A DNA stretch of 64,000 bases from Urbifossiella limnaea (GTDB taxonomy: Bacteria; Planctomycetota; Planctomycetia; Gemmatales; Gemmataceae). The stretch's first letter is position 1. Each line of letters starts with the position of its first letter. A program made the translations under genes and the position numbers. The notes below the pieces were generated by a model, which saw nothing but the letters and a program-made list of their open reading frames with translations, did not search any database and was not told the origin of the DNA. Positions 53,490-63,056 of the stretch are shown piece after piece. The stretch is from positions 1,096,322-1,160,321 of the forward strand of contig NZ_CP036273.1 in NCBI RefSeq assembly GCF_007747215.1. Direction: 5' to 3'.

Positions 53490-53670
53490 CCGCGACCGCC
53501 AACCGGCGGCGGATGGCGAACCTGATCGCCTCCGCCGACACGGTGCTGTGCGTTTCGCCCATCCAGATGAATTTCTGAAGGGGCATGATGTTGGTCCCTT
53601 CGTTGTCACCGCGGTTGTTGGCCGCGGTGCCGAAGGGGGTGACGATGCTGGCGAACACATGAAGGCTCAT
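53490..53670 (-). pseudogene. Cas7/DevR-like type I CRISPR protein, N-terminal fragment
   Basis: ATG 53670 opens [20 protein letters not shown], then [20 protein letters not shown] and [18 protein letters not shown]. The pattern '[29 protein letters not shown]' is what I know from DevR-type Cas7 subunits of type I CRISPR effector complexes. After about 60 residues, at 53490, homology ends at the AsnRS core, which is in another frame. Just upstream (53682-53740, minus strand) a frame ends ADRPLGKDGDLILH in TAG, which may be the tail of a neighbouring cas gene. No other cas gene or array is visible. Confidence 0.55.
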
Positions 53671-53741
53671 CGGCAGTTATCCCCTAGTGCAGGATCAGGT
53701 CGCCGTCTTTGCCAAGCGGCCGGTCGGCGTAAGCTGAGCTC

Positions 53742-53880
53742 ATGACACCGACCATGCGGGTCCGCGAGTTGACCGGCGCCGAGCGTCACGCCCTCCGCCG
53801 AGGGCTCAAGGCGGCCGACGGGTTCACCGTCCGCCGCTCCCAGGTGCTCCTCGCCAGTGCCGACGGGGCCGGGCCACCAG
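53742..53880 (+). pseudogene. IS630-type transposase N-terminal fragment
   Basis: ATG 53742 (an internal ATG follows four codons later) reads MTPTMRVRELTGAERHALRR, then GLKAADGFTVRRSQVLLASA, the N-terminal helix and VRRxQxLLASA motif of planctomycete IS630-type transposases. Homology ends at about 53875, where the antisense of an IS21 fragment begins. It is a short remnant only. Confidence 0.55.
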
Positions 53881-54282
53881 GTGATCCCGACACACCAGCC
53901 GCGCCTCGTCCAGGCCGCCGACGATGGTGATCGGGTGGTGGGCATACGCCGTCGGGACCGAGTAGTCGTTCCCGTCGAACCGGACCAGCGACAGCGAGTT
54001 CGCGTCCGCCATCCCCACCCGCCGCGACTCGAACCGGTTCCCCGGCAGCGGCCGCAGTGACGACCGCTCGGCGGCCAACAACTCCCCCTTCGGCCGGTCC
54101 TTGCCACGAAGTTGTCGGACCAGGTCGTCCGTACACCGCCGGACCAGCTCGGCGTTGAGTGCCTCCCACGAGTCGGCCGCCGGGACGGGGACGAGGAAGT
54201 TGCGGCGGGCGAACCCGACCATCGCCTCGACGTGCCCCTTCTCGTTCGGCCGCCGCACCCGGCAGAACCGGTACGCGAACAG
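53881..54282 (-). pseudogene. IS21-family IstA C-terminal fragment
   Basis: The minus-strand frame reads CRVRRPNEKGHVEAMVGFAR, RNFLVPVPAADSWEALNAEL, LLAAERSSLRPLPGNRFES and ANSLSLVRFDGNDYSVPTAY AHHPITIVG (two parts), which are the C-terminal motifs of IstA transposases. It is cut at its 5' end by the IS630 element starting at 54287 and at its 3' end near 53880. It is a different region of IstA from the fragment at 32176. Confidence 0.7.
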
Positions 54283-54286
54283 GAAG

Positions 54287-55440
54287 TGATACCGTCTTGC
54301 GTTAAACCTTTACCGTTCCACCCGGACCGCCCAGTGGAACCCGATCGCCCCCAGGACGGTCGCCCGGTCCTCAGCCAACCGCCGGCATCGACGCCGGACG
54401 ACGCGCCGGAGGTCGGCCAGGCGGTCGTACGTCTCGTTCGCCACCGCCTCCCGGACCAGCGCCCAGAACGGCTCGACCGGTTGCAGTTCCGGCGTGCACG
54501 GCGGGAGGAAGTGGAGCCGGACGTTGGCCGGGATGGGGAGCCGCCTGGCCCGGTGCCACCCGGCGTTGTCCACCACCACGACCAGCACCTTCTCCCCCTT
54601 CGGGTCGGCGTGGGCGGCGAAAGCGGCGAGGGCGTCGGCCATCCGCTCCACCTGGACCCGGGGCAGGATGACGGTGAACGACTCCCCGGTGGCCGGCCGG
54701 GCGAACCCGTACACGTACAGCCACTCGTACTTCGTTCGCCCGCCCGACCGGGGCCGGTGCCCCCGGAGCCACCACACCCGCCGGGTGATGGGCTTGAGCC
54801 CGAGCCGGGCCTCGTCCTCGGCCCACACCTCGACCGCCCGGCCGGGGTGGGCGGCCCTCAACCGCCTCACCCGCCGTCGCACGTTTTTTCCCACCGCCGG
54901 CGGGTCGGGGCGTCGGCCGCCTTCGGGTGGGCCGGGCGGGGCACCTGGAGGCTGAACCCGAGGGCCACCAGCCACCGCCACCCGGTCTCGGGGCAGACCC
55001 CCACCTGCCACCGGTCGTGGACGTACCGGGCGACCTTCGGGCCGGTCCACACCCCGCCGTCCGGCGGCCGCTTCTGCAACGCCGCGTACAGGGCGGCCCG
55101 CCGCCGGGCGGTCAGCTTGGGCTCGGCCCCGTTGCCCCTCCGCCGGTCGGCCACCCCGTCCGGGCCGCGGTCGTCCCACCGGTGGAGGACGTGGCGGACG
55201 GTGACGGCCGACAGCCCGACCACGTCGGCCACCGCGGCCGGGGTACGGGGCACGTCCGTCCGGGCGAGCAGCCAGAGGGCGTGCCACCGCCGCTTCTCGA
55301 CCGGGTGCCGGCAGGACACGTACCGGTGCCGGAGGTTGCCGACCGGCAGGTGCCGGGCGAACGGCAGGCGTCGCATGGGATTCCCTCCCGCAACAACGAG
55401 TTGCCAGGACATCGTAGGGAATCAACTCCGTACGGTATCA
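54287..55440 (-). mobile_element. IS630-family element, complete, 1154 bp
   Basis: The ends carry related inverted repeats starting TGATACCGT (from 54287 inward and from 55440 inward, continuing with GTT and CC.TAC at matching places). The transposase gene fills the element on the minus strand and is split over two frames joined at an A6 run. It interrupts an IstA remnant on its left; on its right is an AT-rich promoter-like region. Confidence 0.8.
54310..55376 (-). CDS. IS630-family transposase expressed by -1 frameshift
   Basis: The first frame, from ATG 55376, reads MRRLPFARHLPVGNLRHRYV, then the HTH domain (TPAAVADVVGLSAVTVRHVL) and winged-helix region, ending TRRRWEKTCDGG at 54867. The second frame, -1 to it, carries the DDE domain: VEVWAEDEARLGLKPITRRV, VLVVVVDNAGWHRARRLPIP and PCTPELQPVEPFWALVREAV, with a stop at 54310-54312. 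The frames meet at GGGAAAAAAC on the minus strand (about 54890), a suitable slippery site; a -1 slip yields RRRWEKNVRRRVRRL. All catalytic acids are present, so it is likely functional. Confidence 0.8.
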
Positions 55441-55645
55441 ATCGCCCGCCACAATTTTCTCCGCATAACCGGTGCATTAATTAGTATAAAACGCCTTATC
55501 AGTCGTGCATAACGCAACTCACACGTTTGAAAACTGGCAAATGCACGATCAACATCGCATGCTCAGCCGTCGTCTGTCGGGCGCGCCGCGGCGAAAGTTC
55601 CCGCCGCGGCTTGCGGCCGCCACCGCGACCCGGCATACTCGGGGC
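55441..55645 (+). promoter_or_regulatory. AT-rich leader upstream of a DUF1501 gene
   Basis: The first 140 bp (for example around TTAATTAGTATAAAACGCC, 55476-55494) are the most AT-rich in this part of the window and precede a plus-strand DUF1501 gene. A promoter is likely here, but no definite -35/-10 pair could be chosen. In-frame starts at 55505 and 55562 give N-termini without signal-peptide character. Confidence 0.4.
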
Positions 55646-57067
55646 ATGACGCCCCGCTTCTCCCACCCCGCGCCTAGCCGCCGCGGCGCCCTCCAGGCCG
55701 GCGCCGTCGGCCTCCTCGGGCTCGGCGCCGCCGAGTTGCAACTCCTCCGCGCCGCCGGCAGCAGTGCGCACCCCGCCCGCGCCGTCATCTACGTTTTCCT
55801 CTCCGGCGGGCTCGCCCAGCACGAGAGCTTCGACCCCAAGCCCGACGCTCCCGACGCCATCCGCGGCGAGTTCGGCACCACCGCCACCCGCACCCCCGGC
55901 GTCCGCATCACCGAACACCTGCCGCTCCTCGCGGCGCGGTCGAGCAAGTGGGCGCTCGTCCGCTCGCTCACGCACCGCTCCAACGACCACTCGCTCGGCC
56001 ACCACATCATGCTCACCGGCCGCAGCGACGCGCCGCCGGGTTTCAACCCCAGCGCCCCCACCCCGACCGACCACCCGGCGCTCGCGGCCGTGGCCGGGGC
56101 CGTGCTGCCGCCGCGGAACAACCTGCCGCCGGCCGTCGTGCTGCCCGACAAGATCGTCCACAACACCGGCCGCACCCTCCCCGGCCAGTTCGCCGGCCGC
56201 ATGGGCCGCCCGCGCGACCCGTGGTTCCTCGAAGCGTCCGCGTTCGAGCCGAAGGCGTACGGCGCCTACCCCACTCACGAGTTCGACCACCAGCAGCGGC
56301 CGTTCACGGCGAAGCGGCAGCGCTTCACCATCCCCGACCTGAGCCTCCCCGACGGCATCGACCCCGCCCGCTTCGGCGGCCGCCGCAGCCTGCTCGCCGA
56401 GATCGACCGCCAGCGCACGACGCTGGACATCGCCGCGGCCGGGTTCGACAAGCGGCGGCAGGACGCGGTGTCGCTGCTGACCGACGCCCGCGTGCGGAAG
56501 GCGTTCGACCTGGACCACGCCGACCCGCGCGACCTGGATCGGTACGGCCGCAATGCCTTCGGCTGGTCGCTGCTGACGGCGGCGCGGCTCGTGGAGGCGG
56601 GGGTGAGCCTGGTGCAGGTGAACCTCGGCAACAACGAGACGTGGGACACCCACGGCAACGCCTTCCCGCACCTGAAGGATAAGCTCCTGCCGCCGACCGA
56701 CCGGGCGGTCGCGGCGCTGCTCGACGACCTGGACGGCCGCGGGCTGCTGGACAGCACGCTGGTGGTGATGGCGGGCGAGTTCGGGCGGACGCCGCGGGTC
56801 AGCACGCTGACGCAGCACTACAAGGGGCCGGGCCGCGACCACTGGGGGGCGGTGCAGAGCGTGTTCCTGGCCGGCGGCGGCGTGCGGGGCGGGCGCGTGG
56901 TGGGGGCGAGCGACAAGAACGGGGGCTACCCCATCGACGCGCCGCAGTCGCCGGAGAACTTCGCGGCGACGATCTACGACGCGCTGGGCATCCCGAAGGC
57001 GGCGCACTGGCCGGACGCGGAGGGCCGCCCGCACTTCGTCTACCACGCCGACCCGATGCCGGTGTGA
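55646..57067 (+). CDS. DUF1501 exported protein
   Basis: From ATG 55646 (473 residues) the protein has a Tat-like N-terminus (PAPSRRGALQAGAVGLLGLG), then YVFLSGGLAQHESFDPKPDA, SLTHRSNDHSLGHHIMLTGR, NETWDTHGNAFPHLKDKLLP, VVMAGEFGRTPRVST and GRDHWGAVQSVFLAGGGVRG, the complete DUF1501 set. Upstream in-frame starts lengthen it by up to 47 atypical residues. Unlike the other DUF1501 genes in the window it has no cytochrome-like partner next to it; the upstream neighbour is an IS630 element, so a partner may have been lost or may never have been present. Confidence 0.9.
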   Translation: MTPRFSHPAPSRRGALQAGAVGLLGLGAAELQLLRAAGSSAHPARAVIYVFLSGGLAQHESFDPKPDAPDAIRGEFGTTATRTPGVRITEHLPLLAARSSKWALVRSLTHRSNDHSLGHHIMLTGRSDAPPGFNPSAPTPTDHPALAAVAGAVLPPRNNLPPAVVLPDKIVHNTGRTLPGQFAGRMGRPRDPWFLEASAFEPKAYGAYPTHEFDHQQRPFTAKRQRFTIPDLSLPDGIDPARFGGRRSLLAEIDRQRTTLDIAAAGFDKRRQDAVSLLTDARVRKAFDLDHADPRDLDRYGRNAFGWSLLTAARLVEAGVSLVQVNLGNNETWDTHGNAFPHLKDKLLPPTDRAVAALLDDLDGRGLLDSTLVVMAGEFGRTPRVSTLTQHYKGPGRDHWGAVQSVFLAGGGVRGGRVVGASDKNGGYPIDAPQSPENFAATIYDALGIPKAAHWPDAEGRPHFVYHADPMPV

Positions 57068-57082
57068 GGCCGGGCCGGCGGC

Positions 57083-57790
57083 TCACGCCTTCCCGAGCAC
57101 CAGATCGACGACCCAGCAGCCGCGGACGTGCGGCCCCGCGCCGCGGCAGTGTGCGAGGATGTCGGCGGACGCGCAGCCGGCGTCTTCGAGCGCGTCGGCC
57201 AGGACCGGCATCGGGCCGAAGTCGCACGACTCGTACATGCCGCGCGCCAGGCCCACGACTGCCTCCGTCCGCCAGCTCGGGTCGAACGCGACGGGCTCGT
57301 AGGGATTCCCGAAGATGCATCGGAGCCAGTCGCACTGCTCCGGGTCGTGGTCGCCGGCGGCCCAGAGCCGGTTCGTCATACTATCTCGCGCGACACGCTT
57401 GATGCCCCCGATGTCCTCCTCGGTCGCATGGATCGGGCACCGGGCGTACGTCAATGGCGTTAGCGGCCGCTCGACCTCACCCGGCGCGTGGGGATCACGA
57501 GCCGCACGCGACAGAAGTTCACGCCGGAAGGCCTCTTCAGCCCACGCCACTGCCAGCTCCCGCTTCGCCCGTACGACCTCCCAAGGGACGCGCGTCTCGA
57601 TGGAGTCTTCGAGTGCGACCACGAGTTCGCGCTGCGCGTCGGTCGGGTAGTGGTCCCACACCCGCCGGCAGCAGGCGACGGCGAACAGCCTGACCTTGCG
57701 GAGGTCGCGCTTCTTCAGGTTCCGAACCAGCGACAGCATCCGGTCGGTGTGCTGGCCCTCCCGCCACATCTTCTTGTACATCTCGGACAC
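57083..57790 (-). CDS. Lineage-expanded planctomycete protein with 'LRLFAVACCRR' and 'ADALEDAGC' motifs
   Basis: From GTG 57790 (the ATG at 57814 would start inside the rho terminator hairpin) the roughly 235-residue protein contains RKVRLFAVACCRRVWDHYPT, an Ala/Glu-rich helical middle, LRCIFGNPYEPVAFDPSWRT, VVGLARGMYESCDFGPMPVL and ADALEDAGCASADILAHCRG with a final GPHVRGCWVVDLVLGK. Proteins with this layout are, to my knowledge, strongly expanded in Gemmata-like genomes and are usually annotated as hypothetical. It has no signal peptide or membrane segment. The conserved cysteine pair CC and HVRGCWVVD end are notable. Function is unknown. Confidence 0.75.
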   Translation of the reverse strand: MSEMYKKMWREGQHTDRMLSLVRNLKKRDLRKVRLFAVACCRRVWDHYPTDAQRELVVALEDSIETRVPWEVVRAKRELAVAWAEEAFRRELLSRAARDPHAPGEVERPLTPLTYARCPIHATEEDIGGIKRVARDSMTNRLWAAGDHDPEQCDWLRCIFGNPYEPVAFDPSWRTEAVVGLARGMYESCDFGPMPVLADALEDAGCASADILAHCRGAGPHVRGCWVVDLVLGKA

Positions 57791-57810
57791 GGATGCCCCC
57801 CCGGGAACGA

Positions 57811-57844
57811 ACAACCCCCGCCCGCGGCGGGCCGCGAACGGGGG
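57811..57844 (-). terminator. Rho-independent-like terminator of the rho gene
   Basis: On the minus strand CCCCGTTCGCGGCCCG folds back on CCGCGGGCGGGG and is followed by TTGTTCGTT. It lies 28 bp after the rho stop codon and before the next minus-strand gene. Confidence 0.6.
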
Positions 57845-57871
57845 TGCGTGTGGGTCGGGCTCGGTGGGCGG

Positions 57872-59371
<1,500 letters not shown>

Positions 59372-59441
59372 AACGAATCCTCGGAACGGGGTCAGGACGG
59401 GACGCGGGGCGACGGCGCCGCCGGTCGGTCTAGGGGACTGC

Positions 59442-59460
59442 GGGGCGGTACTACCGCCCC
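59442..59460. promoter_or_regulatory. Palindrome in the rho upstream region
   Basis: GGGGCGGTA-C-TACCGCCCC is a perfect 9-bp inverted repeat around one base, 71 bp upstream of the rho ATG. It could be an operator or a leader hairpin; Rho genes are often autoregulated in their leaders. Apart from it, the 484 bp between rho and the gene at 59856 show no gene; open frames there are GC artefacts. Confidence 0.4.
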
Positions 59461-59855
59461 GGATAGGTACGCGGGGGAAACCGTTTCCGCCCGCGGTCAG
59501 GCTCGGTCTGGGTCCGCAGGACTCCGCCCGGGTTCGATCTGTCTCGTGGTCGCCGGCCGTCCGGTCTCGCGCTCGACAGGGTCACTCGGGGGGGAGTCAG
59601 GAGGCGCCGCGGTGCTGCGTTTCAGCGGGCGGCGCGAGAAAGTGCGGGCTGCCAACCTACCCAGAGTGTACGCCGGTCTCCCCGGCGGGTCAACGGGATT
59701 CTACCCGCGTTGGGGCCATTTTCCACCCGAGTTTTCTGACCCGTGGCTCCGCCGCCCGCGGCGTTGCACCGAGGGCGGCGGAACCCGGGCACCTACCCTG
59801 CTTGCTCCCCACTCCCCGCCTGGGTACCCTTCACCCCACCCCCGGGGGGCCCGCC

Positions 59856-60416
59856 ATGCCGGACCTGCGCGACGGCGAATCGCTCGACGTGCCCGGCTCC
59901 AACGGCGCCGTCTACACCATCAAGAACGTCGGCGGCGTCTATGCCTGCACCTGCATGGCGTGGCGCACGCAGTCGGCGGCGGTGGACCGGCGCACGTGCA
60001 AGCACCTCCGCCGCCTCCGCGGCGACGCCGCCGAGGACGCCCGCGTCGGCCTCCGTGCCGCGCCGCCGAAGCCGAGCGCCAAGGGCGGCAAGCCTTCCCC
60101 CGCCCCGCCACCAGTCACGCTTCCGAACCCCGCCGCGGCGCACACGCTTCCCGCACCGGTCGAAGCCGACGCCATCGTCACTGCCTACCAGTTCGCCGGC
60201 GGCAGGCTGATCGGCCTGCTATGCCGCCTCGGCGACGGGCAAGCGGTCGGCGTTTCCTCCGGGCTCGCTGATCACCCCCCGGCGGTTGGTTCGATCGTCG
60301 GGCTGCGATTCCAGAAGTTGTCGGCGACGGGCGTGCCGGTGGCCGCGGGCTTCGCCGGCGCGCGCACCGATGACGCAGCCACGCTGCCGGTGCCGGCGGC
60401 GCTCCCCGTGACCTAA
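59856..60416 (+). CDS. SWIM zinc-finger plus DNA-ligase-like OB domain protein without a catalytic domain
   Basis: The 186-residue protein opens MPDLRDGESLDVPGSNGAVY and has a SWIM-type zinc motif, CTCMAWRTQSAAVDRRTCKH (C-x-C ... C-x-H, about residues 31-50). A Pro/Ala/Lys linker leads to a C-terminal OB-like part (VTAYQFAGGRLIGLLCRLGD, PPAVGSIVGLRFQKLSATGV), which resembles the OB domain at the end of ATP-dependent DNA ligases. In related planctomycete ligases, as I recall them, a similar SWIM segment sits in front of the adenylation domain. Here that domain is absent, so the protein might be a DNA-binding adaptor or a deletion derivative that kept both ends. Confidence 0.65.
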   Translation: MPDLRDGESLDVPGSNGAVYTIKNVGGVYACTCMAWRTQSAAVDRRTCKHLRRLRGDAAEDARVGLRAAPPKPSAKGGKPSPAPPPVTLPNPAAAHTLPAPVEADAIVTAYQFAGGRLIGLLCRLGDGQAVGVSSGLADHPPAVGSIVGLRFQKLSATGVPVAAGFAGARTDDAATLPVPAALPVT

Positions 60417-60979
60417 CGCCCCCGCGCGCGGGTGTGCGAACCGACGCGGAAGGCCGGCGAGGTTGGTCCCGCTGATTGACACGCGGGCGGTGGCGGACGG
60501 GCGGACGCTGGCTTATCATCCGTCTGATCGGGATGGTTCCCGGGGGTGAGTTCGCCTGGAATATCGCTGTAACCACGTTCAAGAACTACCGAAACCAACT
60601 CGACCACGAGGCCACACGCGAGCAAGCAGGTCAACGCGCCCGCGAAGACGCGTCTCAACTCGCCCGCGCTGGAGTCGAGGATGCTCGCCGAGTCGCCGAA
60701 CTGGGTGGGCGCGTGGTAGGCTGCGAGACGTGGGGGTTTTGGGAACAACTCGACACGGTCGAGTGGGGGTGAGGCGAAGTCAGACGGCGAAACGGTGGGG
60801 CCGGGTGGGTGTCACACCGAGAATGCCGGCCAGTCCGCCTGTAGGGGTCGCTCCGGCCCAGCAGGGCGGAACCTGCCGCGCGGGTGGTGCGGGGCGTCAC
60901 GGGCGGGCCGACGGGGGGCGATAAGACGGGTGCGCAGGATGCGCGGCCGTGGGGTCCGCCCCTCTCCAGGAGGCTTGCC
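60417..60979. other. Region without a confident gene
   Basis: Two overlapping frames compete at 60476-60772 (plus; helical, REQAGQRAREDASQLARAG) and 60748-60413 (minus; one hydrophobic stretch, ALTCLLACGLVVELVSVVL). Neither shows a clear third-position bias or family motif, so no gene is called. The last 20 bp hold the AGGAGG (60968-60973) used by the barrel gene. Confidence 0.4.
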
Positions 60980-62398
60980 ATGACCATCCGTTCGGCGGCC
61001 GCGGCCGCCCTGTGGGCGGCGCTGCCGGCGGTGGCGCTCGCTCAGCAACCGCCCGCCCAGTACAGCCAGGTACAGGGGAACCGCGCCGGGTCGCCGACCC
61101 CGCCGCCTGTCCTCACCGTCGAGCGGACGCCCGCCCCCGGCGTGACCCCGGCGTCGGCCGTGGTCCGCACCGATCCGCCGCAGGCGCCGCGAATCCTGCC
61201 GGGGCTCCCGCCGCCCGACGCACAACCGGCGCCGGCCCCGCAGCCGCTGCCGGCCCCGAAGGCGGCGCCGAAGGTGGTGCCCGCCGCGGCCCCGGTGGAG
61301 GTGCCGGCCAAGCCGGCGCCCGTCGTGGTCGAGACGCCGCCGCTCCCCACGATCACGGTGCGCGTCGAGGACTGTCCCGCGCCGTGCGGGCCGGACGAGT
61401 GCGCCTGGGGCCGGTTCGAGTGGCTGTACTGGGCCGGCTCCGGGCAGGGGACGCCGCCGCTCGTCACCGTGTCGCCGCCGGGCACGCCCCGAGCCGCCGC
61501 CGGCGTCCTCGGCCAGCCGACCACGATCACGCAGTTCGGCGGCAACCGCCGCAACAACGACTTCCGCGACGGCTTCCGCTTCACCGGCGGCTGGTGGAGC
61601 AACGGCGACCGCACCCGCGGCGTCGAGGCCGACTTCTTCTTCCTGTCGCGCAGCCGCGAGGCCGCCGCCGCGTCGTCCGACGGCTCCGTCGTGTTGGCCC
61701 GCCCGTACTTCGACGCCGCCGCCGCCGCCCCGGCCGCTGAGCTGGTGTCGTACCCCGGCGAGGTCGCCGGCTCGGTGGCGGCCGAGGCCACCAGCCGCGT
61801 CATCGGCGGCGGCATCAGCCGGCTGCACAACCTGTGCTGCGACCCGTGCGGCCGGGTGGACCTGCTGCTCGGCGTCCGCTACCTGCACGTCGGTGACACG
61901 GTGAGCGCGACCGAGAACGTGACCGCCACCGGCGACGGCGCCCGGGTGCCGGCGGGGACGGCGTACTCGGTCAACGACCGGTTCGCCACGTCGAACGACT
62001 TCTACGGCGGCGTGATCGGCCTCACCGGCGAGCGGCGGAAGGGGGCGTTCTTCTACGGCGGCCGGGCGTCGGTGGCGCTCGGCGGCGTGGTGCAGACCAC
62101 GACCATCGACGGCAGCACGGTAATCGGCGGCGTGGCGCAGTCGGGCGGCCTGCTGGCGCGGCCGGCGAACATCGGCACGTACCGCACGACGGCGTTCGCG
62201 GTGGTCCCCGAGTTCGGCGCGCGGGTCGGCTTCCAGGTGACGGGCGCGGCGCGGGTGTACGGCGCGTACAACTTCATCTACCTGAGCAGCGTCGCCCGCG
62301 CCGGCGACCAGATCGACCCGGCCGCGTCCGCCTTCCCGGACCGCACCACCGACTTCTGGCTGCAAGGCGTCAGCGCGGGGCTGGAGCTGCGGTTCTGA
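60980..62398 (+). CDS. BBP7-family outer-membrane beta-barrel protein
   Basis: ATG 60980 with AGGAGG 6 bp upstream starts a signal peptide (MTIRSAAAAALWAALPAVAL AQ). A Pro/Ala-rich periplasmic linker of about 95 residues follows, then the BBP7 barrel: ECAWGRFEWLYWAGSGQGTP, NNDFRDGFRFTGGWWSNGDR, GVEADFFFLSRSR, RVDLLLGVRYLHVGDTVSAT, NDFYGGVIGLTGERRKGAFF and a C-terminal WLQGVSAGLELRF ending in Phe, as required for barrel insertion. The 472-residue length is normal for the family, which is expanded in planctomycetes. The protein probably forms a pore or surface barrel; ligand unknown. A hairpin after the stop may terminate it. Confidence 0.9.
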   Translation: MTIRSAAAAALWAALPAVALAQQPPAQYSQVQGNRAGSPTPPPVLTVERTPAPGVTPASAVVRTDPPQAPRILPGLPPPDAQPAPAPQPLPAPKAAPKVVPAAAPVEVPAKPAPVVVETPPLPTITVRVEDCPAPCGPDECAWGRFEWLYWAGSGQGTPPLVTVSPPGTPRAAAGVLGQPTTITQFGGNRRNNDFRDGFRFTGGWWSNGDRTRGVEADFFFLSRSREAAAASSDGSVVLARPYFDAAAAAPAAELVSYPGEVAGSVAAEATSRVIGGGISRLHNLCCDPCGRVDLLLGVRYLHVGDTVSATENVTATGDGARVPAGTAYSVNDRFATSNDFYGGVIGLTGERRKGAFFYGGRASVALGGVVQTTTIDGSTVIGGVAQSGGLLARPANIGTYRTTAFAVVPEFGARVGFQVTGAARVYGAYNFIYLSSVARAGDQIDPAASAFPDRTTDFWLQGVSAGLELRF

Positions 62399-62441
62399 CC
62401 CCACCCTCGGACCGGAATTCTTGTTTCCGGCCGGTGGGGGT
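62399..62441 (+). terminator. Hairpin after the BBP7 gene
   Basis: CCCCACC at 62399-62405 pairs with GGTGGGG at 62433-62439, and CCGGAA / TTCCGG inside extends the stem around a short loop. It starts directly after the stop codon. No strong T-run follows. Confidence 0.5.
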
Positions 62442-62511
62442 CGATCCGCGGAACCATGTCACCGACTCATAAAAAAGTTGGTTCGGACCAGCAGCGGTGC
62501 AACCGTCCGCA

Positions 62512-62545
62512 GTAAGCCGCAGCTCCGAGAGGGGTTGCGGCTTAC
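62512..62545. terminator. 10-bp inverted repeat at the 3' end of the HigA-like gene
   Basis: GTAAGCCGCA (62512-62521) and TGCGGCTTAC (62536-62545) pair perfectly around a 14-base loop. The right arm contains the stop codon of the minus-strand regulator gene, so it is placed as a terminator for that gene. Confidence 0.45.
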
Positions 62546-62979
62546 CGCGGGAACGCGAACACGCCCGGGTTCACTTTGAAGTAGTGGGCAAGTTTGCCGA
62601 TCTGTCCACGATTCAACTTCCGCTTGCCCGACAACAACTCCGACACCGTCGAGACGGCCAGCCCCGCCCCGGCGGCGACCTGGGCCTGGGTCGCGCCCTT
62701 CCCCTCGATCAGGGCGCGGAGCAGTTCCGCGTCGCCGACCGGCGTCATGGGAACGGTCGCGTCCTCGTAGGCTTCCACGAGGTCGGTGAGCACGTCGAGG
62801 TAGTCCTGCTCCGGCGGCGCCAGCTCGTCGCGGTCGGTGAGCGCGTCGAGCACCGCGACGGCCGCGTCGAGGTCGGCGTCGGTGCGGAGCGGGCGCAGCG
62901 GGAACTGGCGGACCAGGTCCAGATAACGGTCCTCGTGCCGGCCGTACACCGCCCGCGTCGAGGTCGTGTCGCGCGGCAT
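62542..62979 (-). CDS. HigA-like antitoxin/HTH regulator without a visible toxin gene
   Basis: The 145-residue protein has an N-terminal helical region (YLDLVRQFPLRPLRTDADLD AAVAVLDAL in two parts, then DELAPPEQDYLDVLTDLVEA YE) and a C-terminal Xre-type HTH: LLRALIEGKGATQAQVAAGA, GLAVSTVSELLSGKRKLNRG and QIGKLAHYFKVNPGVFAFPR. The layout matches chromosomal HigA (YgjM) antitoxins, whose HigB partner is normally just upstream. Here the upstream side is the divergent truD gene only 77 bp away, and downstream lies the BBP7 gene, so no HigB was found. It may be a solitary regulator or an orphan antitoxin. Confidence 0.8.
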   Translation of the reverse strand: MPRDTTSTRAVYGRHEDRYLDLVRQFPLRPLRTDADLDAAVAVLDALTDRDELAPPEQDYLDVLTDLVEAYEDATVPMTPVGDAELLRALIEGKGATQAQVAAGAGLAVSTVSELLSGKRKLNRGQIGKLAHYFKVNPGVFAFPR

Positions 62980-63056
62980 GAGTCCGTTCTCCGTGTCGCG
63001 GCGGGGCGAGCCGTCGTCACTTCTACAATACCCGCTCCGCGCCCCCGGAGCCCGTG

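Noticed and set aside
53490..53740. An active CRISPR-Cas locus
   Set aside because: Only about 60 residues of a Cas7-like protein and perhaps a short tail of a neighbour remain. No repeat-spacer array, Cas1/Cas2, Cas3 or Cas6 was seen anywhere in the window.
60413..60772. Small membrane protein (minus) or helical protein (plus)
   Set aside because: Two frames on opposite strands are both open, and neither shows codon bias, an SD or family support.
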